Positions 1 to 7,601 of a stretch of 64,000 bases of DNA are shown piece after piece. Under the pieces are notes generated by a model that did not search any database, was not told the DNA's origin, and was given only the letters and a program-made list of their open reading frames with translations. The translations under genes were made by a program, and so were the position numbers. Each line of letters opens with the position of its first letter. The stretch's first letter is position 1. The DNA is taken from contig NZ_JACJVP010000044.1 in assembly GCF_014212125.1 (NCBI RefSeq), positions 61,102 to 125,101 on the forward strand, given 5' to 3'. The DNA comes from Cohnella nanjingensis (GTDB lineage Bacteria > Bacillota > Bacilli > Paenibacillales > Paenibacillaceae).

Positions 1-30
1 GCCATTTTTTGATTGTTTTTTCGATTTTCT

Positions 31-111
31 ACTGAATAAGTTGTACTTTTGCAAGTAAATGCCTCTTCTCCGCCGACGGGAGCCAAATAAGTTGTATGAA
101 TGCAACTTATT
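31..111. repeat. Two copies of an AATAAGTTGTA motif, one forming an inverted repeat
   Basis: AATAAGTTGTA occurs near 35-45 and again at 86-96. The second copy is followed by its own reverse complement, giving a 9-bp perfect inverted repeat (AATAAGTTG at 86-94, CAACTTATT at 103-111) with an 8-nt loop. The first copy is followed only by a partial match (TTGCAA). The sequence is AT-rich, unlike its surroundings, and carries no believable reading frame. It could be an operator or a small intergenic repeat; nothing here decides which. Confidence 0.5.
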
Positions 112-120
112 GGGGAGCAG

Positions 121-225
121 CCACCACGAGAAAGAACCACGAGAAAGCACCACCAGCGAGCACCGCCGACAAGCACCACCGACAAGCACCACCAGCTAGC
201 ATCACCGACAATCACCACCGGACAA
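121..225. repeat. Degenerate short tandem repeat rich in CACCAC / ACCGACAA
   Basis: A run of imperfect units (variants of AGCACCACC and CCGACAAGCACC) fills this stretch. A frame on the plus strand crosses it and would give a low-complexity T/H/P-rich peptide with no ribosome-binding site, so I read the region as non-coding. The remaining sequence from 226 to 336 shows nothing I can assign. Confidence 0.4.
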
Positions 226-336
226 GCCCCAGCCCATGAAGTCCGGGCGACCTTTGCCCAATCGAAGACGAATATTCCGTACGATTATCAGGTGTTTAAG
301 CCCCTGAAAGCGATAATGGCCAAGCCCCATTTTCAT

Positions 337-411
337 AAAAAAAAAACCACCCGCGAGGGTGGCAGCACGCAAGGTGCTCAATTGGATAGGAGTGGAGAGA
401 AACCATACTGT
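337..411 (-). ncRNA. Candidate orphan small RNA, about 75 nt
   Basis: A perfect promoter (418-446) is followed only about 50 bases after its predicted start by a strong intrinsic terminator: CCACCC-TCGC-GGGTGG (347-362) followed by ten T on the minus strand. No start codon with a ribosome-binding site lies between. The predicted RNA begins near 411 with a pyrimidine-rich single-stranded part containing CUCUCCACUCCU, complementary to Shine-Dalgarno sequences. It then has a small hairpin (AGCAC/GUGCU, 364-377) and the terminator. That layout fits a trans-acting base-pairing small RNA. It lies beyond the tyrA terminator, so it is probably a separate unit. Confidence 0.6.
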
Positions 412-417
412 ACTTTT

Positions 418-459
418 ATTATATGTATCCGTTTACATTTTGTCAATAAGCGTTTTCAT
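418..459 (-). promoter_or_regulatory. Perfect sigma-A promoter overlapped by a CcpA cre box
   Basis: On the minus strand TTGACA (441-446) and TATAAT (418-423) are separated by exactly 17 bases. Overlapping the -35 box, ATGAAAACGCTTATT (445-459) fits the cre consensus WTGAAARCGYTTWNN recalled for CcpA of Bacillus. A cre centred near -41 would normally repress. The target is the short transcript ending at 337. This is the cleanest promoter in the window. Confidence 0.75.
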
Positions 460-483
460 TTTTTTTGAAACCGAATTTTTTAC

Positions 484-519
484 GAAAAAAAGGCCGCGCC
501 CACCCTTGGAGCTGCGGCC
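484..519 (-). terminator. Intrinsic terminator of the hisC-tyrA transcript
   Basis: GGCCGC (492-497) and GCGGCC (514-519) pair, and a run of T follows on the minus strand (complement of 485-491). It lies 13 bases beyond the tyrA stop codon, so the supraoperon ends here without an aroE gene. Confidence 0.8.
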
Positions 520-531
520 GATCCATATCGA

Positions 532-1677
532 TTAAAAATAGACCGAGTATTGCAAGGACTGCAGCAGCGCGACCGCCCGCTCCAGATCCTCCGCGTGGCG
601 GAACGAGAGCCGCAGCACGCCCGGCACGTCTTCCCTGCTCTCGATGATGTGCAGGTTGCTCAGGTTGATCCTCGCTTGGCCGAGCTCGGTCGCGATACGG
701 CCGACGATGCCGGGCTGATCGGGAACGTCGACGTAGCATTCGTGCAGCGACGTGATCATGCCCTTCCGGCGTTCGGGCAGATGGCTGCGGAATTCGCCGG
801 CTTGCCGGAACCGCGACTCGATGCCTTCGCCGTCCTCCTCGCGCAGGAGCTGCTCGAACCGCTCGATCTCGCCCCTCCAGTCGCCCAACAACTTGAGCAG
901 CACGTTCCGGTTGTTCAGCAGAATATCGCGCCAGATGAACGGATCGCTCGACGCGATGCGGGTGATATCGCGGAAGCCGCCGGCCGCCAAGCTCCGGTAC
1001 AGTCCGTTCGTCTCGTTGTAGCGGGCGATCTGGTTCACCAGCGCAACGGCGATGACGTGCGGCAGATGGCTGATGGCGCCCACGATGTCGTCATGCAGGA
1101 TCGCGTCGGTCTTCACGACGTTCGCGCGCGTCCATCGAAGCAGCTCTTCGAGTCGCGTCAACGCCGCGACCGGCGTATCGCCGGTGGGCGTCAGCACGTA
1201 ATAAGCGTTCTCGAACAGGTCCGGCGTAGCCGCTTCGACGCCGGAGCGCTCCGAACCGGCCATCGGATGGCCGCCGATGAAGGTGGCGCCCCGCAGCTTC
1301 AGCCGCTCGGCGTATCGGACGACGGACGCTTTGGTGCTGCCGACGTCGGTGATGATGCAGCCCGGCTTCAGCGGCAGCGCCGCGATCCGGTCCAGGTATT
1401 CGTCCAGGTTGCCCACCGGCACGCACAGCACGATGAGGTCTGCGTCCGCCGCGGCCGCCTCGAGGGACGTGGTCGCTTCGTCTACGACGCCGAGGCTCAG
1501 GTACTTGTCCACGGACGATTGCCGGATGGAATGCCCGACGACGTGGAGGCCGGGCTTGCCTTTCCAGCAGAGCGCGAGCGAGCCGCCGATCAATCCCACG
1601 CCGAAGATGGCGATGCGGATCGGTTCGCTCGGACCCGTGGCGGAACTGCGGTTAAAGTCTATCGACTCTGCGCCCAT
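532..1677 (-). CDS. tyrA: Prephenate dehydrogenase
   Basis: Converts prephenate to 4-hydroxyphenylpyruvate with NAD+, the committed step to tyrosine in the cytosol. The 381-residue product has a Rossmann loop GVGLIG (about residues 26-31), the family motif GGHPMAGSERSG (about 135), a helical dehydrogenase domain, and a C-terminal ACT domain from about 312 (VPDQPGIVGRIA), which in relatives senses aromatic amino acids. The ATG at 1677 lies one base past the hisC stop, so the two are translationally coupled. An open frame continues upstream inside hisC but has no support. Last gene of the aromatic supraoperon. Confidence 0.95.
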   Translation of the reverse strand: MGAESIDFNRSSATGPSEPIRIAIFGVGLIGGSLALCWKGKPGLHVVGHSIRQSSVDKYLSLGVVDEATTSLEAAAADADLIVLCVPVGNLDEYLDRIAALPLKPGCIITDVGSTKASVVRYAERLKLRGATFIGGHPMAGSERSGVEAATPDLFENAYYVLTPTGDTPVAALTRLEELLRWTRANVVKTDAILHDDIVGAISHLPHVIAVALVNQIARYNETNGLYRSLAAGGFRDITRIASSDPFIWRDILLNNRNVLLKLLGDWRGEIERFEQLLREEDGEGIESRFRQAGEFRSHLPERRKGMITSLHECYVDVPDQPGIVGRIATELGQARINLSNLHIIESREDVPGVLRLSFRHAEDLERAVALLQSLQYSVYF

Positions 1678-1678
1678 C

Positions 1679-2776
1679 CTATACCTGCACCGCGACTTCC
1701 TGCAGCGCGGATTCGAGCGCGGCGATGACCTTGGCGTTCTGCTCGGCGCTGCCCACGGTGATGCGAATGGAGGTCGGGTAATGACGATGGCCGGCGCGGA
1801 CGATGACCCCTCTGCGCAGCAGCGCTTGGAAGACGTCCTGGGACGGCCGTTGAACGTCGACCATGATGAAGTTGCCGTAAGCCGGGAAGGCGAACAGTCC
1901 AAGGCGCTCGAAGGCGGCTCTCAGCGTCGCCAGCCCTTCCCGGTTCGCCAGGCGGCAGCTGTCGATGAACGCGTCGTCCCCGATGGCCGCCAGCGCGGCC
2001 GCTTGGCCGAAGCGGGACGTGTTGAACGGCTCCCTCACCTGGTTGATCGAGCGGATGACTTCCGGCCGGCCGATGCCGTAGCCGATGCGCAGCGAGGCGA
2101 GCCCGTAGATTTTGGAGAACGTGCGCAGCAGCACGACGTTCGGGTATTTCTTCAGCAGCTCGAGCCCGTTCGGGAACGAGGGGTCGTCGATATATTCGCA
2201 GTAGGCTTCGTCGAGCACGACCATGACGCGCTGCGGCACCTTGGCGAGGAACCATTCGAGCTCGTCGGCCGTCACGATCGTGCCTGTCGGATTGTTCGGG
2301 TTGCAGATCCAGACGATCTTCGTCTTCTCGCCCACCTTCTCCAGCATGCCGTAGAGATCGTGGGTGCCGTCCTTGAGCGGCACTTCGACGCAGACGCCGT
2401 TCTCGATCTCGACGTTGTGCCTGTACTGCGGGAACGTCTGGTCGGCCATGATCGTCTCGTCGCCCGGCTGCAGGAACGCTCGCGCGATCATGAGGATGAC
2501 CTCGTCGGAGCCCGCGCCGAAGATGATCTGGTCCGACTGAACGCCGAAACGCTCGGCCAGCGCGTTCGTCAGGTCGACGGCCGCGCCGTCCGGATAGATG
2601 CTGATGTTCGCGAGCTCGCGGTTGATCGCTTCGATCGCGCGCGGGGAGCTGCCGAACGGATTCTCATTGGAAGCGAGCTTGATGACTTCGGTCAATCCCA
2701 GCTCGCGCTTGACTTCTTCGATCGGCTTGCCCGGCTGGTAGACCGGCAGATGGACGATATTCGGTTTGGGTTGCAT
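1679..2776 (-). CDS. hisC: Histidinol-phosphate / aromatic aminotransferase
   Basis: A PLP-dependent class II aminotransferase of 365 residues. In bacilli the enzyme in this position serves both histidine synthesis (imidazole acetol phosphate to histidinol phosphate) and transamination of tyrosine and phenylalanine precursors. Visible motifs are SNENPFGSSP near residue 36, the substrate/PLP region NPNNPTG near 160, and the Schiff-base lysine in TFSKIYGLASLRIGYG near 224. The ATG at 2776 has a strong AGGAGG eight bases upstream. It follows the trp operon terminator (2901-2925), so it is probably expressed by readthrough or from an unrecognised promoter in 2777-2900. Confidence 0.95.
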   Translation of the reverse strand: MQPKPNIVHLPVYQPGKPIEEVKRELGLTEVIKLASNENPFGSSPRAIEAINRELANISIYPDGAAVDLTNALAERFGVQSDQIIFGAGSDEVILMIARAFLQPGDETIMADQTFPQYRHNVEIENGVCVEVPLKDGTHDLYGMLEKVGEKTKIVWICNPNNPTGTIVTADELEWFLAKVPQRVMVVLDEAYCEYIDDPSFPNGLELLKKYPNVVLLRTFSKIYGLASLRIGYGIGRPEVIRSINQVREPFNTSRFGQAAALAAIGDDAFIDSCRLANREGLATLRAAFERLGLFAFPAYGNFIMVDVQRPSQDVFQALLRRGVIVRAGHRHYPTSIRITVGSAEQNAKVIAALESALQEVAVQV

Positions 2777-2900
2777 GATCCAACGACCTCCTGGTGAATA
2801 GGGGACTCACTACTGCGGCGTCTCCCGGCAGCGGGCCGACGCTTCTCACACGGGCGATCCGGCCGAAGGACGGGCGAATCACGCTCCTCCGCCGGATCAA

Positions 2901-2925
2901 GAAAAACGGAGCGTCGCCGCTCCGT
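2901..2925 (-). terminator. Terminator at the end of trpEDCFBA
   Basis: ACGGAGCG (2906-2913) and CGCTCCGT (2918-2925) form an 8-bp stem with a 4-nt loop, followed on the minus strand by five T. It sits between trpA and hisC, partly isolating hisC-tyrA from the trp genes. The rest of 2777-3000 shows no clear promoter. Confidence 0.75.
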
Positions 2926-3000
2926 TCAAGAACCACATATTCCTATTGTGACACATCCGTTAGACGCTGTACAGAGTCAAAGGACGAAAGCGCCCAGGAA

Positions 3001-3840
3001 TTATCCCCCTGCGCGAGGCTTCAGATCCGCGATGAACGCCCGGACCGCGTCGACGCCTTGCCGCTTCCGCGCCTCGTCGCCGCTCGTCAGCGCCGGCAGC
3101 ACTTCTTCCACCTTGCGGACGATGGCGCTGCCGACGATGACGCCGTCGGTCACCCCGGCGAACCGCTCGGCATGCTCGCGGGTCGAGATGCCGAAGCCGA
3201 CGCAGATCGGCACGCTCGCCGCCTTGCGGACGGTGGACAGGAACGAATCGATCCCGTCGTGGAACGAGGAGCGAACCCCCGTCACGCCAAGCGACGACAC
3301 GCAATAGACGAACCCTTTGGCCTTCGATGCGATCCGCTCGACGCGCGCCTCCGAAGTCGGCGCGACCAGCGGAATGAGATGGATGCCGGTCCGCTCCGCG
3401 ATCTCGCGGACTTCGCCGTCCTCCTCCAGCGGCAGATCGGGGATGATCACGCCGCTGAAGCCGTGCTCCTGCAGCAGCGCGAAGAACCGTTCCAGGCCGA
3501 GCTGCAGCGCAGGATTGAAATAGGTGAACAGAATGAACGGCATCCGAACGCCGCGCTTGCGGGCTTCGGAAGCGACGCCCATGCAGTCGATCAAGCGGAT
3601 GCGGTTCTTCAAAGCGCGTTCGGACGCGCGTTGAATGACGGGCCCGTCCGCGAGCGGGTCCGAATACGGCACGCCCAGCTCGATCATGCTCGCTCCCGCT
3701 TCCTCGGCCGCCTGCACGAGGGCGATCGACGTCTCGAGGTCGGGATCGCCGGTCGTCAGGAACGGGATGAGCGCGCTCTCTCCGCGGGCCCGGAGCGCCG
3801 CGAAGGTCTCATCGATGGCGTTGACGGTCGTCGTGCTCAC
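3001..3840 (-). CDS. trpA: Tryptophan synthase alpha subunit
   Basis: Cleaves indole-3-glycerol phosphate to indole and glyceraldehyde 3-phosphate inside the alpha2-beta2 complex. The 279-residue TIM barrel shows the signature MIELGVPYSDPLADGPVIQ near residue 50, which carries the catalytic Glu and Asp, and a phosphate-binding GFGIST near 215. The ATG at 3840 overlaps the trpB stop by 4 bases (ATGA), as expected for subunits made in equal amounts. Confidence 0.97.
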   Translation of the reverse strand: MSTTTVNAIDETFAALRARGESALIPFLTTGDPDLETSIALVQAAEEAGASMIELGVPYSDPLADGPVIQRASERALKNRIRLIDCMGVASEARKRGVRMPFILFTYFNPALQLGLERFFALLQEHGFSGVIIPDLPLEEDGEVREIAERTGIHLIPLVAPTSEARVERIASKAKGFVYCVSSLGVTGVRSSFHDGIDSFLSTVRKAASVPICVGFGISTREHAERFAGVTDGVIVGSAIVRKVEEVLPALTSGDEARKRQGVDAVRAFIADLKPRAGG

Positions 3841-5042
3841 AGCTCATTCCTCCCCAGATATCCCATGATCGACTCGACGTCCTTGTCTCCGCGCCCGGAC
3901 AGGCTGATGACGACGATCGCGTCCTTCGGCAGCGTCGGCGCCAGCTTCAGCGTATGCGCGACGGCGTGCGCCGACTCCAGCGCCGGGATGATCCCTTCCT
4001 GCCGCGACAGCAGCTGGAGCGCCTCCAGCGCTTCCGCATCCGTGATCGGCACGTATTCGGCGCGCTTCGCGTCCTTCAGGAAGGCATGCTCCGGGCCGAT
4101 GCCGGGATAGTCCAGGCCGGCGGAGATCGAGTGCGCCTCCTGCACTTGACCGACTTCGTCCTGCAGCACGTAGCTCATCGAACCTTGGAACACGCCGGGC
4201 CGCCCTTTGGTCATGGTCGCGGCGTGCTTGTCGGTCTCCACCCCGCGTCCCGCAGCTTCGACGCCGATCAACCGCACGGCTGTATCGTCTACGAACGGAT
4301 GGAAGATACCCATGGCGTTGCTGCCGCCTCCGACCGCGGCCACGATCGCGTCGGGCAGACGGCCTTCGGCCTCGAGAATCTGATCCTTCGTCTCGAGCCC
4401 GATGACGCGCTGAAAGTCGCGGACCATCATCGGATACGGGTGCGGACCCGTGACGGAGCCGAGAATGTAGTACGTATCGTCGACGTGGGAGACCCAGTAG
4501 CGCAGCGTCTCGTTGCAGGCGTCCTTCAGCGTGCGGGTGCCGGACAGCACCGGGATCACTTCGGAGCCGAGCAGCTTCATGCGGAAGACGTTCAGCTGCT
4601 GGCGCTTCGTGTCCTCTTCGCCCATGAACACTTTGCATTCGAGCCCGAGCAGCGCCGCGACGGTCGCCGATGCGACGCCGTGCTGGCCTGCGCCCGTCTC
4701 GGCGATGATCTTCTTCTTACCCATCCGCTTGGCGAGCACCGCTTGTCCGATCGTGTTGTTGATCTTGTGCGCGCCGGTATGGTTCAGGTCTTCGCGCTTC
4801 AGATAGATCTTGGCGCCCCCGAGATGGGCGGTCAGCCGTTCGGCATAGTAGAGCGGGGTCGGACGTCCGGAATACTGCTTCAGCAGGTAGCGGACTTCCG
4901 CGAGAAAGTCCGGATCGTCCTTGTAGCGGTTGTAGGCTTCTTCAAGCTCATGAAGCGCGTTCATAAGCGTCTCGGGCACGTACTTGCCCCCGAACGCGCC
5001 GAATCGCCCGTTCGCGTCCGGTACTTGCGTTACCTGTGTCAT
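3837..5042 (-). CDS. trpB: Tryptophan synthase beta subunit
   Basis: PLP enzyme that joins indole, tunnelled from TrpA, with serine to make tryptophan. The 401-residue sequence contains the PLP lysine in GAHKINNTIGQ (Lys93), the catalytic stretch ETGAGQHG near 115, and the PLP phosphate loop GGGSNAMG near 240. It is full length for TrpB1-type enzymes. It overlaps trpF upstream by 4 bases and trpA downstream by 4 bases. Confidence 0.97.
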   Translation of the reverse strand: MTQVTQVPDANGRFGAFGGKYVPETLMNALHELEEAYNRYKDDPDFLAEVRYLLKQYSGRPTPLYYAERLTAHLGGAKIYLKREDLNHTGAHKINNTIGQAVLAKRMGKKKIIAETGAGQHGVASATVAALLGLECKVFMGEEDTKRQQLNVFRMKLLGSEVIPVLSGTRTLKDACNETLRYWVSHVDDTYYILGSVTGPHPYPMMVRDFQRVIGLETKDQILEAEGRLPDAIVAAVGGGSNAMGIFHPFVDDTAVRLIGVEAAGRGVETDKHAATMTKGRPGVFQGSMSYVLQDEVGQVQEAHSISAGLDYPGIGPEHAFLKDAKRAEYVPITDAEALEALQLLSRQEGIIPALESAHAVAHTLKLAPTLPKDAIVVISLSGRGDKDVESIMGYLGRNEL

Positions 5043-5731
5043 GGCTGTCTCTTCACCCTTTCCGTAAATGCGGCGATCTTGGCGTTGTCCTTCGCGCCAT
5101 CGGTCTCCACGCCGCTAGAAATATCAACGCCGTGAGGCGCATAGTCGTCGATCAGTTCCCGCACGTTGCCGGGATGCAGTCCTCCGGCGACGAACAGCTT
5201 CAGGCCGAGCGCTTCGGCCGCCTTCCGGTAGACCGGAATCCGATCCCAGCGGAACGCGCGGCCCGTGCCGCCGCCCGCCGTATCGAGCAGGACGGCGGAC
5301 GCCGCGCCGCGGTAATCCGCCAGACGCGCCGGTCCGCCGGCGTCGCCGGATGCGGACGCTTCGTCCGGTTCTTGAACGGGCAGCGCCCGCCATACCTCCG
5401 CGCCGAACCGTTCCCCGACCTCCCGGGCGAACGCCGGCGTCTCTTCCCCGTGCAGCTGGATCACGTCGAGCGGCACCCGGGACAGCGTGTCGGCCAGCGT
5501 CTCCAAGGTCGGATTCACGAATACGCCGACCGTACGCGGCGGCATGCCGCCCGCCATGTTCGTCCGCCGGGCGAAAGCGAGCAGCTGCGCGGCCCGCTCC
5601 GGCGACACTTGGCGGCGGCTCTTCGCGAAAACGAACCCGATATAGTCGACCGGGAGGCCGTTCATGCCCTGCAGCGTCGCTTCCTCTTGAATCCCGCAGA
5701 TCTTGACGAGCGGGGCGCCGGCGTCCGTCAT
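5039..5731 (-). CDS. trpF: Phosphoribosylanthranilate isomerase
   Basis: Amadori isomerase turning phosphoribosylanthranilate into CdRP. The product has 230 residues. The catalytic cysteine lies in VKICGI near residue 13, the general acid aspartate in LLDTAGGG near 150, and the phosphate-binding GVDISSGVE near 200. The start was set at the ATG at 5731, which overlaps the trpC stop (5728-5730); the open frame reading further upstream is inside trpC. A proline/alanine-rich insertion near 130 is longer than in Bacillus TrpF. Confidence 0.94.
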   Translation of the reverse strand: MTDAGAPLVKICGIQEEATLQGMNGLPVDYIGFVFAKSRRQVSPERAAQLLAFARRTNMAGGMPPRTVGVFVNPTLETLADTLSRVPLDVIQLHGEETPAFAREVGERFGAEVWRALPVQEPDEASASGDAGGPARLADYRGAASAVLLDTAGGGTGRAFRWDRIPVYRKAAEALGLKLFVAGGLHPGNVRELIDDYAPHGVDISSGVETDGAKDNAKIAAFTERVKRQP

Positions 5732-6540
5732 CGGCTCGCGCCTTCCTTCTCCGCCGGACCGAGCAAGGCCCGGATCGCCTCGCCCACGTCGGGCTGCCGC
5801 ATGAAGTGCTCGCCGATGAGCACCGCCTGGGCGCCGGCCCGGCGCACGAAGTCGATGTCCGCCGGCGTGCCGAGCGCGCTCTCGCTGACCGCCGTCACGC
5901 CGGCGGGCAGGAGCGAGATGAGCTGCTCCGTCACGTTCAGATCGGTGACGAACGTGTGCAGGTTGCGGTTGTTGACGCCGATCAGCGTCGCCGTGCCGAT
6001 CTCGAGCACCGTCTCCAGCTCGGGACGGTTGTGCACTTCGACGAGCACGTCCAAGCCGATGTCGCGCGCCAGCCGGTGATACGCGTCCAGTTGTCCCTTG
6101 CTCAAGATCGCGGCGATCAGCAGGATCGCATCGGCGCCGATCAGGCGCGCTTCGTAGATCTGGCGCTCGTCGATCGTGAAGTCCTTGCGCAGCAGCGGCA
6201 CCTTCACGCCCGCCTTCACCCGGGTTAGGAAGTCGTTGCTGCCTTGAAAGTAGTCTGCGTCGGTCAGCACCGAGATGCAATCGGTCCCCGCCGCTTCATA
6301 GGCCTGCGCCAATTGAACGGGATGGAAATCCGGCCGGATCAGCCCTTTGGACGGACTCGCCTTCTTCACCTCGGCGATGAGACCGACCGGACGGTTCCGA
6401 TGTCCGGCGGTCAATGCCCGCTCGAAGCCGCGGCAAAGCGCCAGGGCGGCGATCTCCTTCTCCGCTTGATCGAGGTTCAGCGTTTGCTTCAGTCGTTCCA
6501 CTTCTTCGCGCTTGGTAGCGACGATGCGATCAAGAAACAT
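5728..6540 (-). CDS. trpC: Indole-3-glycerol phosphate synthase
   Basis: Closes the indole ring from CdRP with loss of CO2 and water. The 270-residue TIM barrel has the signature IAEVKKASPSKG near residue 55 (catalytic lysine), LLRKDFTID near 115, LVEVHN near 163 and IGVNNRNL near 185. Its ATG lies 11 bases inside the end of trpD, so translation is coupled. Monofunctional, not fused to trpF. Confidence 0.96.
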   Translation of the reverse strand: MFLDRIVATKREEVERLKQTLNLDQAEKEIAALALCRGFERALTAGHRNRPVGLIAEVKKASPSKGLIRPDFHPVQLAQAYEAAGTDCISVLTDADYFQGSNDFLTRVKAGVKVPLLRKDFTIDERQIYEARLIGADAILLIAAILSKGQLDAYHRLARDIGLDVLVEVHNRPELETVLEIGTATLIGVNNRNLHTFVTDLNVTEQLISLLPAGVTAVSESALGTPADIDFVRRAGAQAVLIGEHFMRQPDVGEAIRALLGPAEKEGASR

Positions 6541-7582
6541 GGCCCACTTCTCCTGTCGTTGCGATCCATTGCTGAAGTTTGTCTTGCGCCGCGCCGGAAT
6601 CGATCGTCTCCGCCGCCCGCTTCACGCCGTCGGCCAGCGTCTCCGCGCGGCCGGCTACGTAGATGCAGGCGCCGGCGTTCGCTAGCACCACATCGCGGTA
6701 GGCGCTCTTCTCGCCGCTCAGCACGCGCCGGATAATCGCCGCGTTCTCCGCCGCGTCCCCGCCCTGCACTTCGCCGAGCGCTACGGTCGCCAGACCCAGC
6801 GCTTCCGGCGTAACGTCGTACGTCGTCACGACGCCGTCCCTCAACTCCGAGATCTGCGTCGGCGCGGAGATGCTGATCTCGTCCAGGCCGTCGTGGCTGC
6901 CCACGACCATCGCGCGGCGCAAGCCTAGCCGGCTCAGCACCTGGGCGACGGTCGCGGTGCGCGTCCGGTCGTACAGGCCCATGAGCTGCCGGTCGGCGTT
7001 GGCCGGATTCGCGAGCGGCCCGAGCATATTGAAGATCGTCCGCACGCCGAGCTCCTTGCGCGGGGCGGCGGCGTGCTTCAGCGCCGGATGGTACAGCTGC
7101 GCGAACATGAAGCAGATGCCGGTGCGGTCGAGGCATTCGGACGCCTGATCCGCGGTCAGCTGAATATTGACGCCGAGCGCTTCGAGCACATCCGCGCTGC
7201 CGGCCTTGCCGGACATGGCCCGGTTGCCGTGCTTGGCCACGCGGACGCCCGCCGCGGCGGCGATAATCGCCGAGGAGGTGGAGATGTTGAATTTGTGGAT
7301 GCCCGATCCGCCCGTACCGCACGTATCGAGCAGGTCCTCGTTCGCGGTCCGCACCTGGCTGCTGGAAAAGGAGCGCATCGCTTCCGCGAAGCCGGTGATC
7401 TCGTCGACGGTCTCGCCCTTGAGCCGCAGCGCGACGACGATGCCGCCGATCTGCGCCGGCGTCGCTTCCCCTTTCATGATCAGACTCATGACGGCAAAGG
7501 CTTCTTCCCGCAGCAGGTCGTGTCCGCCCATCAGCTTCGACAATGCTTGCGGCATCGTCATGCTTGCTTCCATTACGCTCAT
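6530..7582 (-). CDS. trpD: Anthranilate phosphoribosyltransferase
   Basis: Transfers phosphoribose from PRPP to anthranilate. The 350-residue product shows the PRPP-binding loop DTCGTGGSGIHKFNIST near residue 85, KHGNRAMSGKAGSADVLEALG near 115 and a helical N-terminal domain. The ATG at 7582 has GGGAGG at good spacing; internal ATG codons four and eight triplets on lack this. It starts 19 bases after trpE. Confidence 0.96.
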   Translation of the reverse strand: MSVMEASMTMPQALSKLMGGHDLLREEAFAVMSLIMKGEATPAQIGGIVVALRLKGETVDEITGFAEAMRSFSSSQVRTANEDLLDTCGTGGSGIHKFNISTSSAIIAAAAGVRVAKHGNRAMSGKAGSADVLEALGVNIQLTADQASECLDRTGICFMFAQLYHPALKHAAAPRKELGVRTIFNMLGPLANPANADRQLMGLYDRTRTATVAQVLSRLGLRRAMVVGSHDGLDEISISAPTQISELRDGVVTTYDVTPEALGLATVALGEVQGGDAAENAAIIRRVLSGEKSAYRDVVLANAGACIYVAGRAETLADGVKRAAETIDSGAAQDKLQQWIATTGEVGHVS

Positions 7583-7601
7583 CGCCGATCCTCCCTTTCC
7601 C

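Noticed and set aside
100..468. 122-codon plus-strand frame over the CACCAC repeat
   Set aside because: It is low-complexity, lacks a ribosome-binding site and crosses the small RNA promoter and terminator.
550..1728. Long plus-strand open frames opposite tyrA, and similar long frames opposite many other genes
   Set aside because: They mirror well-supported genes in GC-rich DNA, have Arg/Ala/Gly-rich products, no ribosome-binding sites and no family motifs.
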